Source: Carya illinoinensis (taxonomy: Eukaryota; Streptophyta; Magnoliopsida; Fagales; Juglandaceae). Taken from it: 64,000 nt of DNA. Under the pieces are notes generated by a model. That model did not search any database and had not been told where the DNA came from. It saw only the letters and a list, made by a program, of their open reading frames with translations. Each line of letters opens with the position of its first letter. The stretch's first letter is position 1. The DNA lies in the NCBI RefSeq assembly GCF_018687715.1, contig NC_056757.1, forward strand, positions 5,865,501 through 5,929,500. The letters run 5' to 3'. Made by a program: the position numbers and the translations under genes. Positions 45,151 to 57,369 of the stretch are shown here, in pieces.

Positions 45151-48100
45151 TGTGACGCCCCCAAATTTCGTTTGGGATCGGACGGACATTTGAAGCGTCG
45201 AGACATGCAACACAAGGTTACCTGTCCCCGTTCATGACATATAAGATGCAATATTCTTAACATGCATCTAACAATATGCAATATTCGCAGCGGATAAATT
45301 TTTTCTTTAGCAATACTATGCACCAAATTGAAAATATCCCAAATGCTTAAAACATACTTCGTACATAAAAATCCATTGAACAACTAAGATCACAACACTA
45401 GTCCAAATGGTTATGATCCAAAAAGTACTAGAGATGCAACTCAATCGTACAAGTAGTAATTTACGTTAATTACTATATTAACATGTATGTCGCACCGTCG
45501 CTTAGTCAACTGTGTCTAGTTAATCAGCTCCTGATTCTCCTTCAGGTCCTGTAACAAGATCTACCATTCGGGAGGAATGGTAGTTGGAACTACCAAAGTG
45601 AGATTTGATTACAAATCTCAGTAATTTAATAAAAAACTTCCACACAAGCTAATAATGCATGGATGACAGTAAAAACATAAATGCATAATCAAATTCATAA
45701 GTAATTAAAGCATAACTTGGCGTACAACATAACATAATTGACATAACTTAAATTGAAACATGAACTTAACTTAACTTGACATGAACTTGATCTGAAACTT
45801 GACTTAGCATGAAAAATACATACTCCACAGTTGTTGTGGTCCCATGTATTCTACGTGTAAATACATACTCCACAGTTGTTGTAACCCCATGTATTCTATT
45901 AAAACTTATTCTTTAACTGCTTAAATACATACTCCACAGTTGTTGTGACCCCATGTATTCTACGTGTCACAATTGTTGTGTCTCACGTAGTGTATGCGCC
46001 ACAATTGCTGTGACCCCATACATAAGTAATCAAGATGAAACGTGACTGGAATACGAAATGACTGAAGTCCTGACGTAACATAACGTGACTTGAACATAAC
46101 TTGAAATACATGACCAACTTGAGATAGAAACATTTTGTAACATGGCATAACATATAATAGACAACATATTTAACATGACATACTTGCAACAGTGAATATT
46201 ACATGACTTGACATACATGTAATAGATGACATACTTAGCATGACGTACTTGTAAGGTACAGTAATACATGACAGAATATATTATCTAACAGATAAAAAAT
46301 TGATGACAGAATAAATTCTATATAATAGAAAATTACGTGATAACTTGGCATGGCATGACATATATGATAACACACATACATACACTGTAGTTCCTTTACT
46401 TAGCACACATACACAGTAGACTGCTAGTAAGTTAAAAGCTAACTTACCTTGATCTCTGCGTTTCTTATAAAACTTCAAGTGCGATCACGAGGAACTGTAA
46501 TTAGTGATTCTAAAAATTAGAACTAAATCACTAATAATTTGAAATACGGAAAATACTAACTTAAAGAGTAAAATTTTCATTTTACTCTCTACATGTGGGA
46601 AAATGACGGTTTTACTCATAACTTAAGGATTTTGCATACTAACTCCAAAAGTTTCCAAAATTTACATTCCTCACGTAAATTTTGTCCTAAACTTAAATAT
46701 CAACTCAGAAAAATTTAAAACAAAATACAACTATAAAGAACACACTATGGTCGAAACATCCATGGGCCATTTCCTTTGATTTTTGTTGCAATTCCTTCCA
46801 ACTTCAAAACTCATGCTTAAACCAAAATTTTGTAAAAAACATCTTCCAATCCTAAATTCAAAACCATACTTAAAACATCCATTTAGAAAAAGCTAATAAT
46901 TAACACTAAACTTTTTTGTAAAAAGATCCAAGCACTTGAATCACAAGTTTTGACCTTAAATCAAAACATCTCCAAGAATTTCAAAAATCAAATCTTACTT
47001 CTAACATATTCATAATCTCATCCTAACATCAACCATGCTTTAAATCATCAAACTAAAGTCACCAAAATCACAAAATAACATTTGGAGCTTTTTGGTTTTA
47101 CACTTAGTCCAAAAACAGAAACTTTTTCCTTAACTAGTTTTGATAAATCTCTTGATCTATGACTTATAAATATATGATCTTCAAACCAAACTATCACATG
47201 GTTTAAAAAGATGTACTAAAACATATATAAGCTTCTAATTCAAGATCACATGGTTAGAAATTAACCAAAACATAAATTTAGCCAAGAATATCCACATTTT
47301 GGCTTATCTGATTATCTCTTTGCATAAAATTTCATATCTTTGAAACTAACATCAAATATCTTCAAAATAATAATATAACATGTATATAAGATACTTAGGA
47401 TCCTCCAATAAAATTATTAAAGTCATTAGAATAGGTTTAGACCACCAAAGAGTTAAACTTTCTCAAAACAGAAACTGTTTTTCTTCTTCCAGTTTCTAAA
47501 TCTAAGAAAATCTTTTATCAAAACCTTTAATCATGCAAAAATCCTCAACCAATAGTCACATATACATGTTAACAATACTTCATAAAAATTTTGGACCAAT
47601 ATCTATCCATTAGCTTGGTTAAAAACTCCAAACTATAACATATTCTCCAGTTTATCTTCCAGAATAACCTTTCTATAGTGTATATGATATTTGACTGACC
47701 AAAATGATCTTCAAATAGAGCAAATAATATATCCATGTAAACTAGACTAAAAAAGGAACAACTTATATGAAGGAGACTGTATGATAAAACACTTACAAAA
47801 GCTTCAAAATGAGCGTGCAAAATAACTTCTAAAAGCTGTCCGAGAGAAAGTATTTGATATTCTTTTAAAGAAATGTGTAAATGAAGATAAGTTTGTAGGT
47901 GATGACTGAAGCTACTTATGGACGAGATAAGGAAGATGATAAGGCTGGAGTTGAGAGTTGAGTGTAGTTTTCTCCTACCCAAAATATCTATAAAAGATTA
48001 TCTCATAATATTCTATCCAATAATATCTACAAAAAATCAACTTAAAATATTTTTATCTAATAATATCTATAAAAATCAACTCAAAATATTTTTACCCAAT

Positions 48101-48438
48101 AATATTCACGAAAATTACCTCTAGATATTTCTTTTTATCCAATAATATCTACAGTTTTGAACAGACGTTTTGTCCGAAAATATGAAAAAATGTTATTGCG
48201 TCATAAGACCTTAAATAACCCTCCGAGTCTAATGGCACAAACCATAATACATTTTGACACTTCTAACTATCTCCAATAATCAAAAACATACTTATAATAC
48301 CATAGTAAATAATAACACTAACTATGTAGTTAGACAAAAACCTATACGATTAATGGATTCGTGAAAACTTATGGGGTCTTCACGAGGTTCCTAAAGTTAA
48401 TAGAAATTTCACAATTGAATTTCTAGCGAGTTGTTACA
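45151..48438. mobile_element. 3.3-kb solo LTR (large Gypsy-type) nested in the Copia RT, TSD TCGTA
   Basis: Perfect duplications TCGTA (45146-45150 and 48439-48443) bound 3288 bases that begin TGTGACGCCCCC and end GTTGTTACA. Removing them joins the Copia WVYDV segment to YEVKQTS on the minus strand. There is no coding domain, no second LTR and no PBS inside, so a solo LTR is the simplest reading. The length and the TGTGACGCCCCCAAATTTCG start fit LTRs of large Gypsy elements, but I cannot assign a lineage. Confidence 0.82.
45815..46030. repeat. Minisatellite with CCACAGTTGTTGT...CCCATGTATTC units
   Basis: AAATACATACTCCACAGTTG..CCCATGTATTCTA occurs near 45816, 45862 and 45923. Degraded halves CACAATTGTTGTG and CACAATTGCTGTGACCCCATAC follow to 46022. 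The short core is nearly palindromic (CACAAnTGnTGTG). Confidence 0.85.
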
Positions 48439-48443
48439 TCGTA

Positions 48444-48780
48444 CACCCATTTATTGTCAATCACGGTGTGATCTAAGGGTCTAGGACAAAGACTCCATGT
48501 TTGATTTGCAATTAAGGCATCATATTCCTCTTGCATAGCCATACGCCATTCAGGAAGCAATGAAGCTTGCTTGTAAGAACGAGGTTCAAGTGGCATGGTT
48601 ATACTAGTGAGAGCCTTAAGAGGATGTTTAGTGGAATAGAAAGTTTGATAGTCTGAAAATTCACGAGGAATAATATGTCCTGTTTGGGACCAAATGTTCA
48701 TAGGATGAGCTCGAAGAGGATTGGATTAAGGTATTATAGATGAAGAGGCATGAGATAGGGGAGGATCACTAGGCTTAGTC
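48444..48780 (-). pseudogene. Copia reverse transcriptase, first part
   Basis: PRSYKQASLLPEWRMAMQEE, YDALIANQTWSLCPRP and VIDNKWVYDV are the start of the Copia RT domain (A-x2-PxW-x2-AM-x2-EY..AL..N.TW pattern). The reading is cut at 48443 by the solo LTR and goes on at 45145. Confidence 0.87.
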
Positions 48781-49013
48781 AAGGGAAGTGATTGTGAAGA
48801 AGATGAAATAGGTGAAAGAGAGTTGGATTTGGGGAGAGTAGTTGAAGAGGATTGATGATGTGGTGACACAGAGGTAGGTTCAATATAAAATTGAGAGGGG
48901 TTTGAAGTAGTAGGATTGCTAAGAAATAAACCATCATCAATATTTTTTTAGAGATAAACCAAAATAAAAAAATTGAAGGAAAATAGATAGAGAAAGGATT
49001 ACCATTAGAGGAG

Positions 49014-50226
49014 TGATGACTTGCAAAATTTCGTATTGCAGATTTTACAAGATCGCTCGAGCGGAGGCTTTTGGCCGCTCGAGCGAAGTCAGGCAGAGTT
49101 GAATGCTCGACGTGCGCTCGATAGGATGCTCGAGCGAAATCAGACAGAGTCGAACGCTCGATGTGCGCTCGACGTCCAGCTCGAGCGAACATCGTAATTT
49201 GACAGATCAAGGGTTTTTGGTCGTCACACCATATAAAAGGAATTTTTCACTTTATGGCCGTACGTGTAGATTGAAGAACACTTTTTGGGACATAAAAACA
49301 CATCTAGAAGGAGTCAATTCATCTGTTTTGGAGAGGAAATTCCATATATTGCACGTACGTTGGAATCATACACGAGCACAGACGGGAGAAAAGCATTGAA
49401 TCATTTCCTTGAGTTTTTGAAGACGAGTTGCGACTGCGAGGAGTATTTTTCAGCGTTTATTTTCTTCCAATATTCTCAGAACAATTATGGTGAATTCGTT
49501 TATGTTGAATTCCATTTCTAGTATGAGCTAAATTTTATTTATTTTAGGAAAACGATGTAACCTATTTCCGAACTATGCTTGATTGCCTATGCTAATTTAA
49601 GGCAATTCTCTCTTTGTTTATCTGATTTATTCTGAGTTTATTGCTTCTAATTAACTGGCCATTGATTAGATGATATTTAATCTTGTGATTTGCTATCAAA
49701 AGAGGGAATCATATGGTAGATCTTGAATATTTCAGCATAGGTAAATATAGAGATCGAAAGATTTGTATGAACCTATGTAGTAATTAAATCATTGATCTTA
49801 TTGCTTTCTTGATTATTTAATTTGCATATTCTTGTGTGAATTGATAAACAAGAGTCATTTTCAATTGACTATCGAAATGGGCTTTTGGATAAATTAGAGA
49901 TTTGCCAATAGACAAAAAGAATTAAATTAAATTAACTGGATGAGAAAAGTATAGTGAAGAATTAGGTGAAATCGATTTCCTAGAAGTTTTCTTTCCCATA
50001 AATTTGATCTTTGAACGTCAGTTTTATTTCTTTTGCGTATTTCTCTTTGAGTTGATCTTGGTTTAGTTTGTAACTACAAAAATCTTAGTGATTCCTCTAA
50101 ATAAAATCAAGATTAGTATAATTTGGGTATTTGGCAAAAGTAAGGTACCAATCCCTGAGGACGATCTTTTCTTATCACTTTATTATAAAACTACGATATT
50201 TTGTATTTGCAGTTTTGCACCGATCA
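49014..50226 (+). repeat. 5' LTR of the Athila element
   Basis: Its first 200 bases hold several CGCTCGAGCG palindromes and GCTCGA half sites. The partner at 57370-58565 is 17 bases shorter, mainly through a gap near 50100-50125. Confidence 0.93.
49050..49195. promoter_or_regulatory. Cluster of CGCTCGAGCG palindromes in the Athila U3
   Basis: CGCTCGAGCG or GCTCGAGCG occurs at about 49053, 49073, 49130 and 49178, with GCTCGA half sites between (about 49102, 49114, 49156, 49168). The same block stands in the 3' LTR (57409-57545). Such regularly spaced palindromes suggest protein binding or hairpin formation. The function is not known to me. Confidence 0.45.
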
Positions 50227-50249
50227 AGTTTTTGGCGCCATTGCCAGGG
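50227..50249 (+). promoter_or_regulatory. Primer-binding site of the Athila element
   Basis: GTTTTTGGCGCCATTGCCAG follows the LTR. TGGCGCC...TTGCC is the tRNA-Asp type site used by Athila elements. Confidence 0.8.
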
Positions 50250-50354
50250 ATTGGCTTATTCTTATTCTTTTTGTCAATATCGATACAAAATAATCTTGGT
50301 TTTAATTTAGAATTTTATTTTATCTTTGCTCTACAGATGTGTTTTTGACGTTGG

Positions 50355-51787
50355 ATGCACCGTGCTCGATCTCGTGATATTATTCCTTTTGATCCAGAGG
50401 TTGAAAGAACTCTTAGATCACGAAGAAGAAATAAGATACTAGTCATGGCTGAAGAAGAACGTGAGGCACTACCATGCACCTTGAAGGACTATGTACGACC
50501 AGTTGTGAATGGAAATTACTCGAGCATAATGCGCCAGACAATTAATGCCAACAACTTTGAGTTCAAACCAGCTTTGATTAGCATGGTGCAGCAGGCTCAA
50601 TTCAGCAGATCGCCACTGGATGATCCCAATATTCATTTGACAATGTTCTTGGAGATTTGTGACACTGTGAAGATCAATAGTGTTACTGAAGACACCATTA
50701 GACTGAGATTGTTTCCTTTTTCTTTGAGGGACAAGGCTAGAGGTTGGCTACAATCTCTACAACCGGGAAGCATCATTAGTTGGTAGGACATGGCTGAGGT
50801 TTCTTGCTAAATTCTTTCCTCCTGCAAAAATAGTCCAACTCAGGAGTGAGATTGGTCAGTTCAATCAAAATGATTTTGAGTCACTCTATGAAGCGTGGGA
50901 GAGGAATAAAGACTTGGTTCGACGTTACCCACAACATGAATTGCCAGATTGGTTGCAAGTTCAGATGTTCTATAATGGGTTAAATGGGCAAACTCGAACT
51001 ATAGTTGATGCTGCTTCTGGTGGAACTTTGATGTCAAAGACAGCTGAGGGTGCTACTGCCTTTTTGGAGGAAATGACCTCAAATAACTATCAATGGCCAA
51101 CTGAGAGGACTTTGGCTAAGAAAGTTACTGGAATTCATGAATTGGAGCCGATAGCAGCCCTTTCAGCTCAAGTAGCTACTTTATCTCATCAGATTTCAGT
51201 CTTGACAACACAAAAGATACCACAAAGTACAGAATATGTTGCATCTACAAGTATAACAGTTCTAAGTAACGAAGCAAGTCAGGAACAATTTCAATATGTC
51301 AACAATCGAAACTACAACTATCGTGGTAATCCTATGCCAAATTACTATCATCCAGGGCTTAGAAATCATGAGAATTTTTCATATGGAAATACGAAGAATG
51401 TGTTGCAACCTCATCCTCCTCCGGGATTTGATAGCCAACCAAGCGAGAAGAAGATGTCACTTGAGGATACCATTGTTTTCTTTGTTCAGGAGACTAATGC
51501 AAGGTTTAAAAAGACTGATTCACGGTTGGACAACATTGAGACTCATTGTAGCAATATATGAGCCACTATGAAGAATCTTGAAGTGCAAATTGGACAACTA
51601 GCCACTACCATCAATGCCCAACAAAGAGGAACTCTTCCTAATAACACTGAAGTTAATCCAAAGGAACACCGCAAGGTCATCACACTTAGGAGTGGAAAAG
51701 AAATTGAGAGGTCACCATTAAAGGAGAGCAAGTCCACCCCTACCTCTGCGAACAATGGCCAAAGTAAAGATCAAGTAGAAAAAAAGT
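50355..51787 (+). pseudogene. Athila gag
   Basis: MHRARSRDIIPFDPEVERTL starts the reading. The capsid core RLRLFPFSLRDKARGWLQSL follows. A TAG (50784-50786) and a one-base shift near 50800 interrupt it. It goes on as RNKDLVRRYPQHELPDWLQ, QMFYNGLNGQTRTIVDAASG and a linker with GIHELEPIAALSAQ to TGA (51559-51561), then NLEVQIGQLATTINAQQRG. Only three lesions separate it from an open gag. Confidence 0.87.
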
Positions 51788-51819
51788 AGATTGTCAATGA
51801 TACACTAAGAGAGACCGAC

Positions 51820-52785
51820 TTGCCTCCTGGAATTTCATTTCCTAACAATCCTCTTATTCTCGCTCCTCCACTTCCTTACCCTCAGCGTTTTCAAAAGCAA
51901 AAATTAGATAAGCAATTTTCTAAATTTTTGGATATTTTTAAGAAAATTCACATAAATATTCCTTTTGCAGATGCCTTGGAACAAATGCCAAACTATGTCA
52001 AATTCCTGAAGGACATCATTTCCGAGAAGAGAAGGTTGGAGGAGTTTGAAACAGTGAAACTTTCTGAAGAATGCAGTGCCATTCTTCAAAAGAAATTGCC
52101 TTAAAAATTAAAAGATCCGGGGAGTTTCACTTTGCCTTGCACTATTGGGAATTCATTTTTTGATAGGTTTTTATGTGATTTTGGTGCTAACATTAATCTT
52201 ATGCCACTTTCTATATGCAGGAAATTAGGACTTGGAGAGATGAAGCACACAACAATTTCTTTGCAACTAGCGGATCGGTCCATCAAGTATCCACGTGGAA
52301 TCATAGAAGACGTATTGGTAAAAGTGGATAAATTTATTTTTCCTACTGATTTTGTAGTGTTAGACATGGAAGAAGATGAAGAAGTCCCTTTAATTCTTGG
52401 CCGACCATTCTTGGCCACGGGAATAGCTTTGATTGATGTTCAAAAGGGTGAATTAACATTGAGAGTTAATAAGGAAGAAGTTATGTTCAACATCTACCAA
52501 GCCATGAAATTTTCAGAAGATCGAATTACTTGCTTTCGGGTAGATGTCATTAAGCAAAGTGTAGAAGAGGCATTTCAAGAAGATATGTCATCCGATCACC
52601 TAGAACGTTGTATCACCATTTCATCTCATGCTTTTGATTTTAATAATTCTGCTATTTGTGAATCTGACTTGCCTTTTGTTAGTGAAGAATTTCTCCACTA
52701 TGTTTTTGCTTTGGGAGCATTGCAGCAGGTTAAATCACTTAGTAATGAAGTGGGGAAATTAGAGCCGGTGGTACCAAAGGTTTAA
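51820..52785 (+). pseudogene. Athila protease region
   Basis: ISFPNNPLILAPPLPYPQRF and KFLDIFKKIHINIPFADALE lead to a TAA (about 52102), then the aspartic protease with FLCDFGANINLMPLSICRKL (active-site Asp kept, Athila DxGA form) and LILGRPFLATGIALIDVQKG. All parts lie in the same frame, so the breaks are point changes to stop codons. Confidence 0.88.
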
Positions 52786-52830
52786 TCTGAAAATGCTAAA
52801 GAAAAGATGTAGATAAATACAACTTCGGAG

Positions 52831-53787
52831 TTGAAGCAATTACCTGAGCATCTTCGTTATGCGTTCTTGGGAGATAGTGATACATTTCCAGTGATTGTTG
52901 CTACATCACTTACACCCGAAGAAGAGGAAAAGTTGCTGCATGTATTGAGGGAGCATAAAACAACCTTGGGATGGACTATTTCTGACATAAAAGGAATAAG
53001 TCCCTCCATTTGTATGCACAAGATTTTAATGGAGGAGTTTTACAAGCCAACGATCGAGCATCAAAGAAGATTAAATCTAGCAATGAAGGAAGTAGTGAGA
53101 GCTGAAATTTTGAAACTCCTTAATGCTGGAATCATTTATGCTATTTCAGATAGCTCATGGGTAAGTCCAGTGCAAGTTGTACCAAAGAAGGGTGGAATGA
53201 CGATGGTGAAAAATAACAATAATGAGTTCATTCCTACAAGAACGGTCATGGGATGGCGTGTATGCATGGATTACCGCAAGTTGAATAAAACAACAAGGAA
53301 TGATCATTTTCCACTTCCATTCATTGATCAAATGTTGGATCGACTGGCTGGGTACTCCTATTATTATTTTTTGGATGGTTATTCAGGGTATAATCAGATT
53401 GCTATAGCTCCTGAAGATCAAGAGAAAACTACATTCACATGCTCTTATGGAACGTTTGCTTTTAGGAGGATGCCCTTTGGATTGTGCAACGCCCCTGAGT
53501 CATTTCAACGTTGCATGATGGTTATCTTTTCTGATATGGTGGAAGATATAATGGAAGTTTTCATGGATGATTTTTCAGTTTTTGGTACATCTTTTGATCA
53601 TTGTTTGCATAACTTAACTCCTGTTTTGCAGAGATGTGAAGATAAGAATCTAGTTCTGAACTGGGAGAAGTGTCATTTCATGGTTCAAGAAGGGATCGTG
53701 CTTGGCCATAGAGTGTCATCTAAAGGAATTGAGGTAGATCGAGCCAAAATTGCAACCATAGAGAAACTACCACTCCAAAGAATTTGA
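52831..53787 (+). pseudogene. Athila reverse transcriptase
   Basis: The 318-codon frame contains IYAISDSSWVSPVQVVPKKG, WRVCMDYRKLNKTTRNDHFP, YYFLDGYSGYNQIAIAPEDQ, FRRMPFGLCNAPESFQRCMM and the catalytic FMDDFSVFG. All catalytic aspartates are present. A missing base at about 53775 ends the frame, and the next frame takes over at once with [20 protein letters not shown]. Confidence 0.92.
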
Positions 53788-54360
53788 AGGGAATCAGAAA
53801 TGTTCTGGGACATGCGAGATTTTATAGAAGATTTATCAAAGATTTTTCTAAACTCTCTAAACCTTTATATAATCTTCTTGAGAAAAATTCTGCATTTGAC
53901 TTTGATGTTGTTTGTTTGCAGGCCTTTAATGCACTCAAGGAGAAACTAATTTCAGCACCAATTGTGATTGTGCCTGATTGGAGTCAACCTTTTGAAGTTA
54001 TGTGCGATGCAAGTGACTTTGCAATTGGAACAGTGTTGGGGCAAAGGCAAGACAAGCTGTTTAGAGCCATCTATTATGCAAGCCGGACATTGAATGAAAC
54101 TCAATTGAATTATAAGACAACTGAGAAGTGGATGCTTGCTGTGGTGTTTGCTTGTGACAAATTTCGCTCCTACCTCATTGGTACAAAGGTGATAGTGTTC
54201 ACTGATCATGTAGCACTTCGCTATTTGTTTGGCAAGAAGGATGCTAAGCCTAGGCTAATTCGTTGGATCCTACTTTTTCAAGAATTTGATTTGGAAATTC
54301 GAGACAAGAAAGGAAGTGAAAATTTAGTGGTTGACCATCTCTCTCGGTTAGAGCAAGAGG
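53784..54360 (+). pseudogene. Athila RNase H
   Basis: [20 protein letters not shown] is the first RNase H block (CDAS), followed by [40 protein letters not shown] and DHVALRYLF, then [11 protein letters not shown]. The conserved Asp and Glu residues are kept. It shares an open 439-codon frame with the integrase start. Confidence 0.9.
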
Positions 54361-54399
54361 AAGAAAAAACAGATTCAGTGGTCCAAGAGGCATTCCCTG

Positions 54400-55690
54400 A
54401 TGAGCAGTTATTTGCATGTGAGATCAAGCTTCTGTGGTATGCTGATATTGTTAACTACCTAGCTTGTAAAGTTTTACCACCTGATCTTACTTACCATCAA
54501 TGTAAGAAGTTCTTGCATGATGTGAATTATTATCTTTGGGATGAGCCTTTATTGTTCAAAATATGCCCTGATCAAATCATTAGAAGATGTGTGCCAGATG
54601 AAGAGATGCAAGACATCCTCCATCATTGCCATTCATCATCATATGGAGGACACTTTGGAGCCACCCGTACAGCAGCTAAGGTACTTCAAAGTGGGTTCTT
54701 TTGGCCTTCTATTTTTCGTGATAGTTTGGTGAAAACTTGTGACCGGTGCCAACGTATGGGAAATATTTTAAGGCGTCATAAGTTACCACTGAAAGGTATC
54801 TTAGAAGTTGAGTTGTTTGATGTTTGGGGAATAGATTTTATGGGGCCTTTTCCTCCTTCTTTTGGTTTTGCTTATATCTTATTAGCAGTTGATTATATGT
54901 CAAAATGGGTGGAAGCAATTGCTACAACAACAAATGATATAAAGGTAGTGCTCAAATTTCTGCACAAGAATATATTCACAAGATTTGGCACTCCACGAGC
55001 TATTATTAGTGATGAAGGGACTCACTTTTACAACAAGTTGTTTGAAAATCTTCTTTCTAAATATGGTGTAAAGTACAAGATAGCACTTGCTTACCATCCT
55101 TAAACTAATGGCCAAGCTGAAATTTCAAATAGAGAAATCAAGCACATCCTTGAAAAGACGGTCAAAACCAATGGAAAGGATTGGGCGAAGAAGCTTGATG
55201 ATGCTTTGTGGGCATACCGTACAGCTTTTAAAACACCTATCGGGATGTCTACATACCGATTAGTGTTTGGAAATGCATGTCATCTTCCTGTGGAGTTGGA
55301 GCATAGAGCTTATTGGGCTGTAAAAAAGTTTAACTTTGATTTGAAGACAGCAGGTGAAAAGCAACTTCTTCAATTGAATGAGATGAAAGAGTTCCGGAAT
55401 GATGCATATGAAAATGCAAAGATCTATAAAGAAAGGACGAAGAAGTGGCATGACAAACAGATTCTTAGGTGAGAGTTTGCTCCAGGACAACAAGTTTTAC
55501 TCTTCAATTCACGACTCAAACTCTTTCCAGGAAAGTTAAAATCAAGATGGACAGGTCCTTATACAATTCATGAAGTTTTCTCTTTTGGAGAAGTAGATTT
55601 GAAGGACAAGACATGAAATATTTTCAGAGTTAATATTCAGAGATTGAAGCACTACTATGGAGAACAAATGGGAAGGAACTATGCATTTAT
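54400..55690 (+). pseudogene. Athila integrase
   Basis: Zinc part: [20 protein letters not shown] and CDRCQRMGN. Catalytic part: [30 protein letters not shown] and, after a TAA at 55101, [19 protein letters not shown], so the D, D and E positions are all present. [20 protein letters not shown] and [16 protein letters not shown] follow. A stop at 55470 comes before the C-terminal [16 protein letters not shown]. Confidence 0.9.
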
Positions 55691-55699
55691 TCCTCTTGG

Positions 55700-57369
55700 A
55701 GATCCTAATTGATGATGATTGAAAAGTCTGGCTGTAGACTTTAAAACAAGCGCTTATGGGAGGCAACCCATGGATCTTTCTTTCATTCTTTCATTTATTT
55801 TATTATCATTATTTATTTAGTTTTAATAAATTGATTTTTGATGCAGGTTTATTTAGCATGAATAAAGAGCTGAAAAATTTTAAACCTCGGAAGATTCATC
55901 ATGCAACCAGGGAAGTTCCTTTTACTTCTTCAATCCTTTTTACTTTTGCATTACAATGAGGACATTGTTTAGTTTAAGTTTGGGGGTGTAAACTCCTATA
56001 GTCATTTGATCCTCTTGTTTTCTAAGTCTTGAGTTGTTGATGAGTTGTTTAATTCTCTTACCAAGCATGCATTGGAGTAAGATTGAATTCTCTAAGACTC
56101 TGAAATTTGTGATTGAAGATGGTTTTGAGAAAATTTTTTAAAAATTTATTTTATGTCAAGTGGAGTTTTGTGAGTACTTTGGTTTAAATCTTTGACCTTG
56201 AACATAATTGAGTACATAGTCGTTTTTCTCTTATTCCATTTTGTTTATGAAGAGAAGAAGTTGTATTAATTGAAAGAGGGAAGTTCGATTTTGCTTTGCT
56301 CTAGAATCCGTTGATGGGTCCTTGAGGCGAAATCCCAAATATTAGAGAAATGATCTAGGCATTTCTTTGGCATAACCAAAAAGGTTTCCCAGCCGTCCTA
56401 AATATCATGCCATCATTACATGGTGTGTTTTCATAGTCAACCCCCTTGAACCTTCATAAGCCTTTATTTATTTTTTGAACTACATAAACCATACCCGCTC
56501 TAAGCCTGAAAAATAATGAATCTACCTTTGATAGTTTGAGAAAATACTTTGGTGGAGAGTTACATTTAAAAGAGAAAATTGGTTTCATGATGAACCGTAT
56601 TATGTTTGCTCTGTTTGATCAAAGAAGAATAAGAAGAAAGATAGTAAAAGTGAAAAAAAAAACAAAAAAAACAAAAAAACAAAAAAACAAAAACAAAAAC
56701 AAAAGAAAAAGAAGTCACTAAGCGGAGTATGTATCACCTCAGATTTTGTTAAAGGAATTGTTGGTATTGTTTCAGTGATTACAGCAACAATAATGCCACA
56801 AGTATGATCATATTGCCACGAAAGAGCTATGATTTGAATCATGTGGGTATCTCTTTTAGTGTTCTCTTCACTAAGTATTTTCCCAGTTTGCTTTGATTTT
56901 CTATATCCAGTTCTTTCTTAACTCTCATCCTGTGGCCTATCATTACAACCTTATTAAAGACCTTTTGATTTCTGATTTTGGTGTTAACTACATTAGTGGA
57001 AAGGATTTCTGAAAATTGGACTTATGGGGTTAAGTTTTAAGAGAATTCTTCTGATTTTGGTTGTTCTACTTTTATCTGAGTTTGCAGGTGGTTTGAGGTT
57101 AAATTGACTATAGCACACACACACACACTCAAGGTCTTATCTTTAGGTTGAAGTAAACGCCTAACTCTTGCTTGACAAATTGTAAAATTTTTGATTGATT
57201 TTCTTGCTATCTTTGATGTTAAAAGAGTAAGATACTAGTGATGAAATCTAAATTCATAAAAGCTGGTGAGTGATGATACTTCTTTTTGGGGTTGAGTTGA
57301 TATTGCCTAAACTATCATTTGCTTTTCTTTTTGTTTGAGGACAAACAAAGTTGTAAGTTTGGGGGTATT
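55700..57369 (+). other. Athila 3' region between integrase and LTR, no env-like frame left
   Basis: It contains the Athila signatures AAACAAGCGCTTATGGGAGG and AATGAGGACATTG..AAGTTTGGGGGTGTAA. An A/C run (56655-56710) and an (AC)n at about 57113-57128 add low complexity. No frame above about 90 codons has sense. The polypurine tract AAGTTTGGGGGTATT directly precedes the 3' LTR. Confidence 0.7.

Noticed and set aside
49014..49521. Frames of about 80-140 codons in the Athila LTR (also 57315-57826)
   Set aside because: They are present in both LTRs in noncoding U3/R sequence with the CGCTCGAGCG motif and have no known domain.
56536..56842. Lysine- or phenylalanine-rich frames
   Set aside because: They are translations of the (A)nC run at 56655-56710.
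55700..57369. Envelope-like gene of the Athila element
   Set aside because: No frame longer than about 90 codons and no membrane-protein pattern remain in the 1.7 kb behind the integrase.
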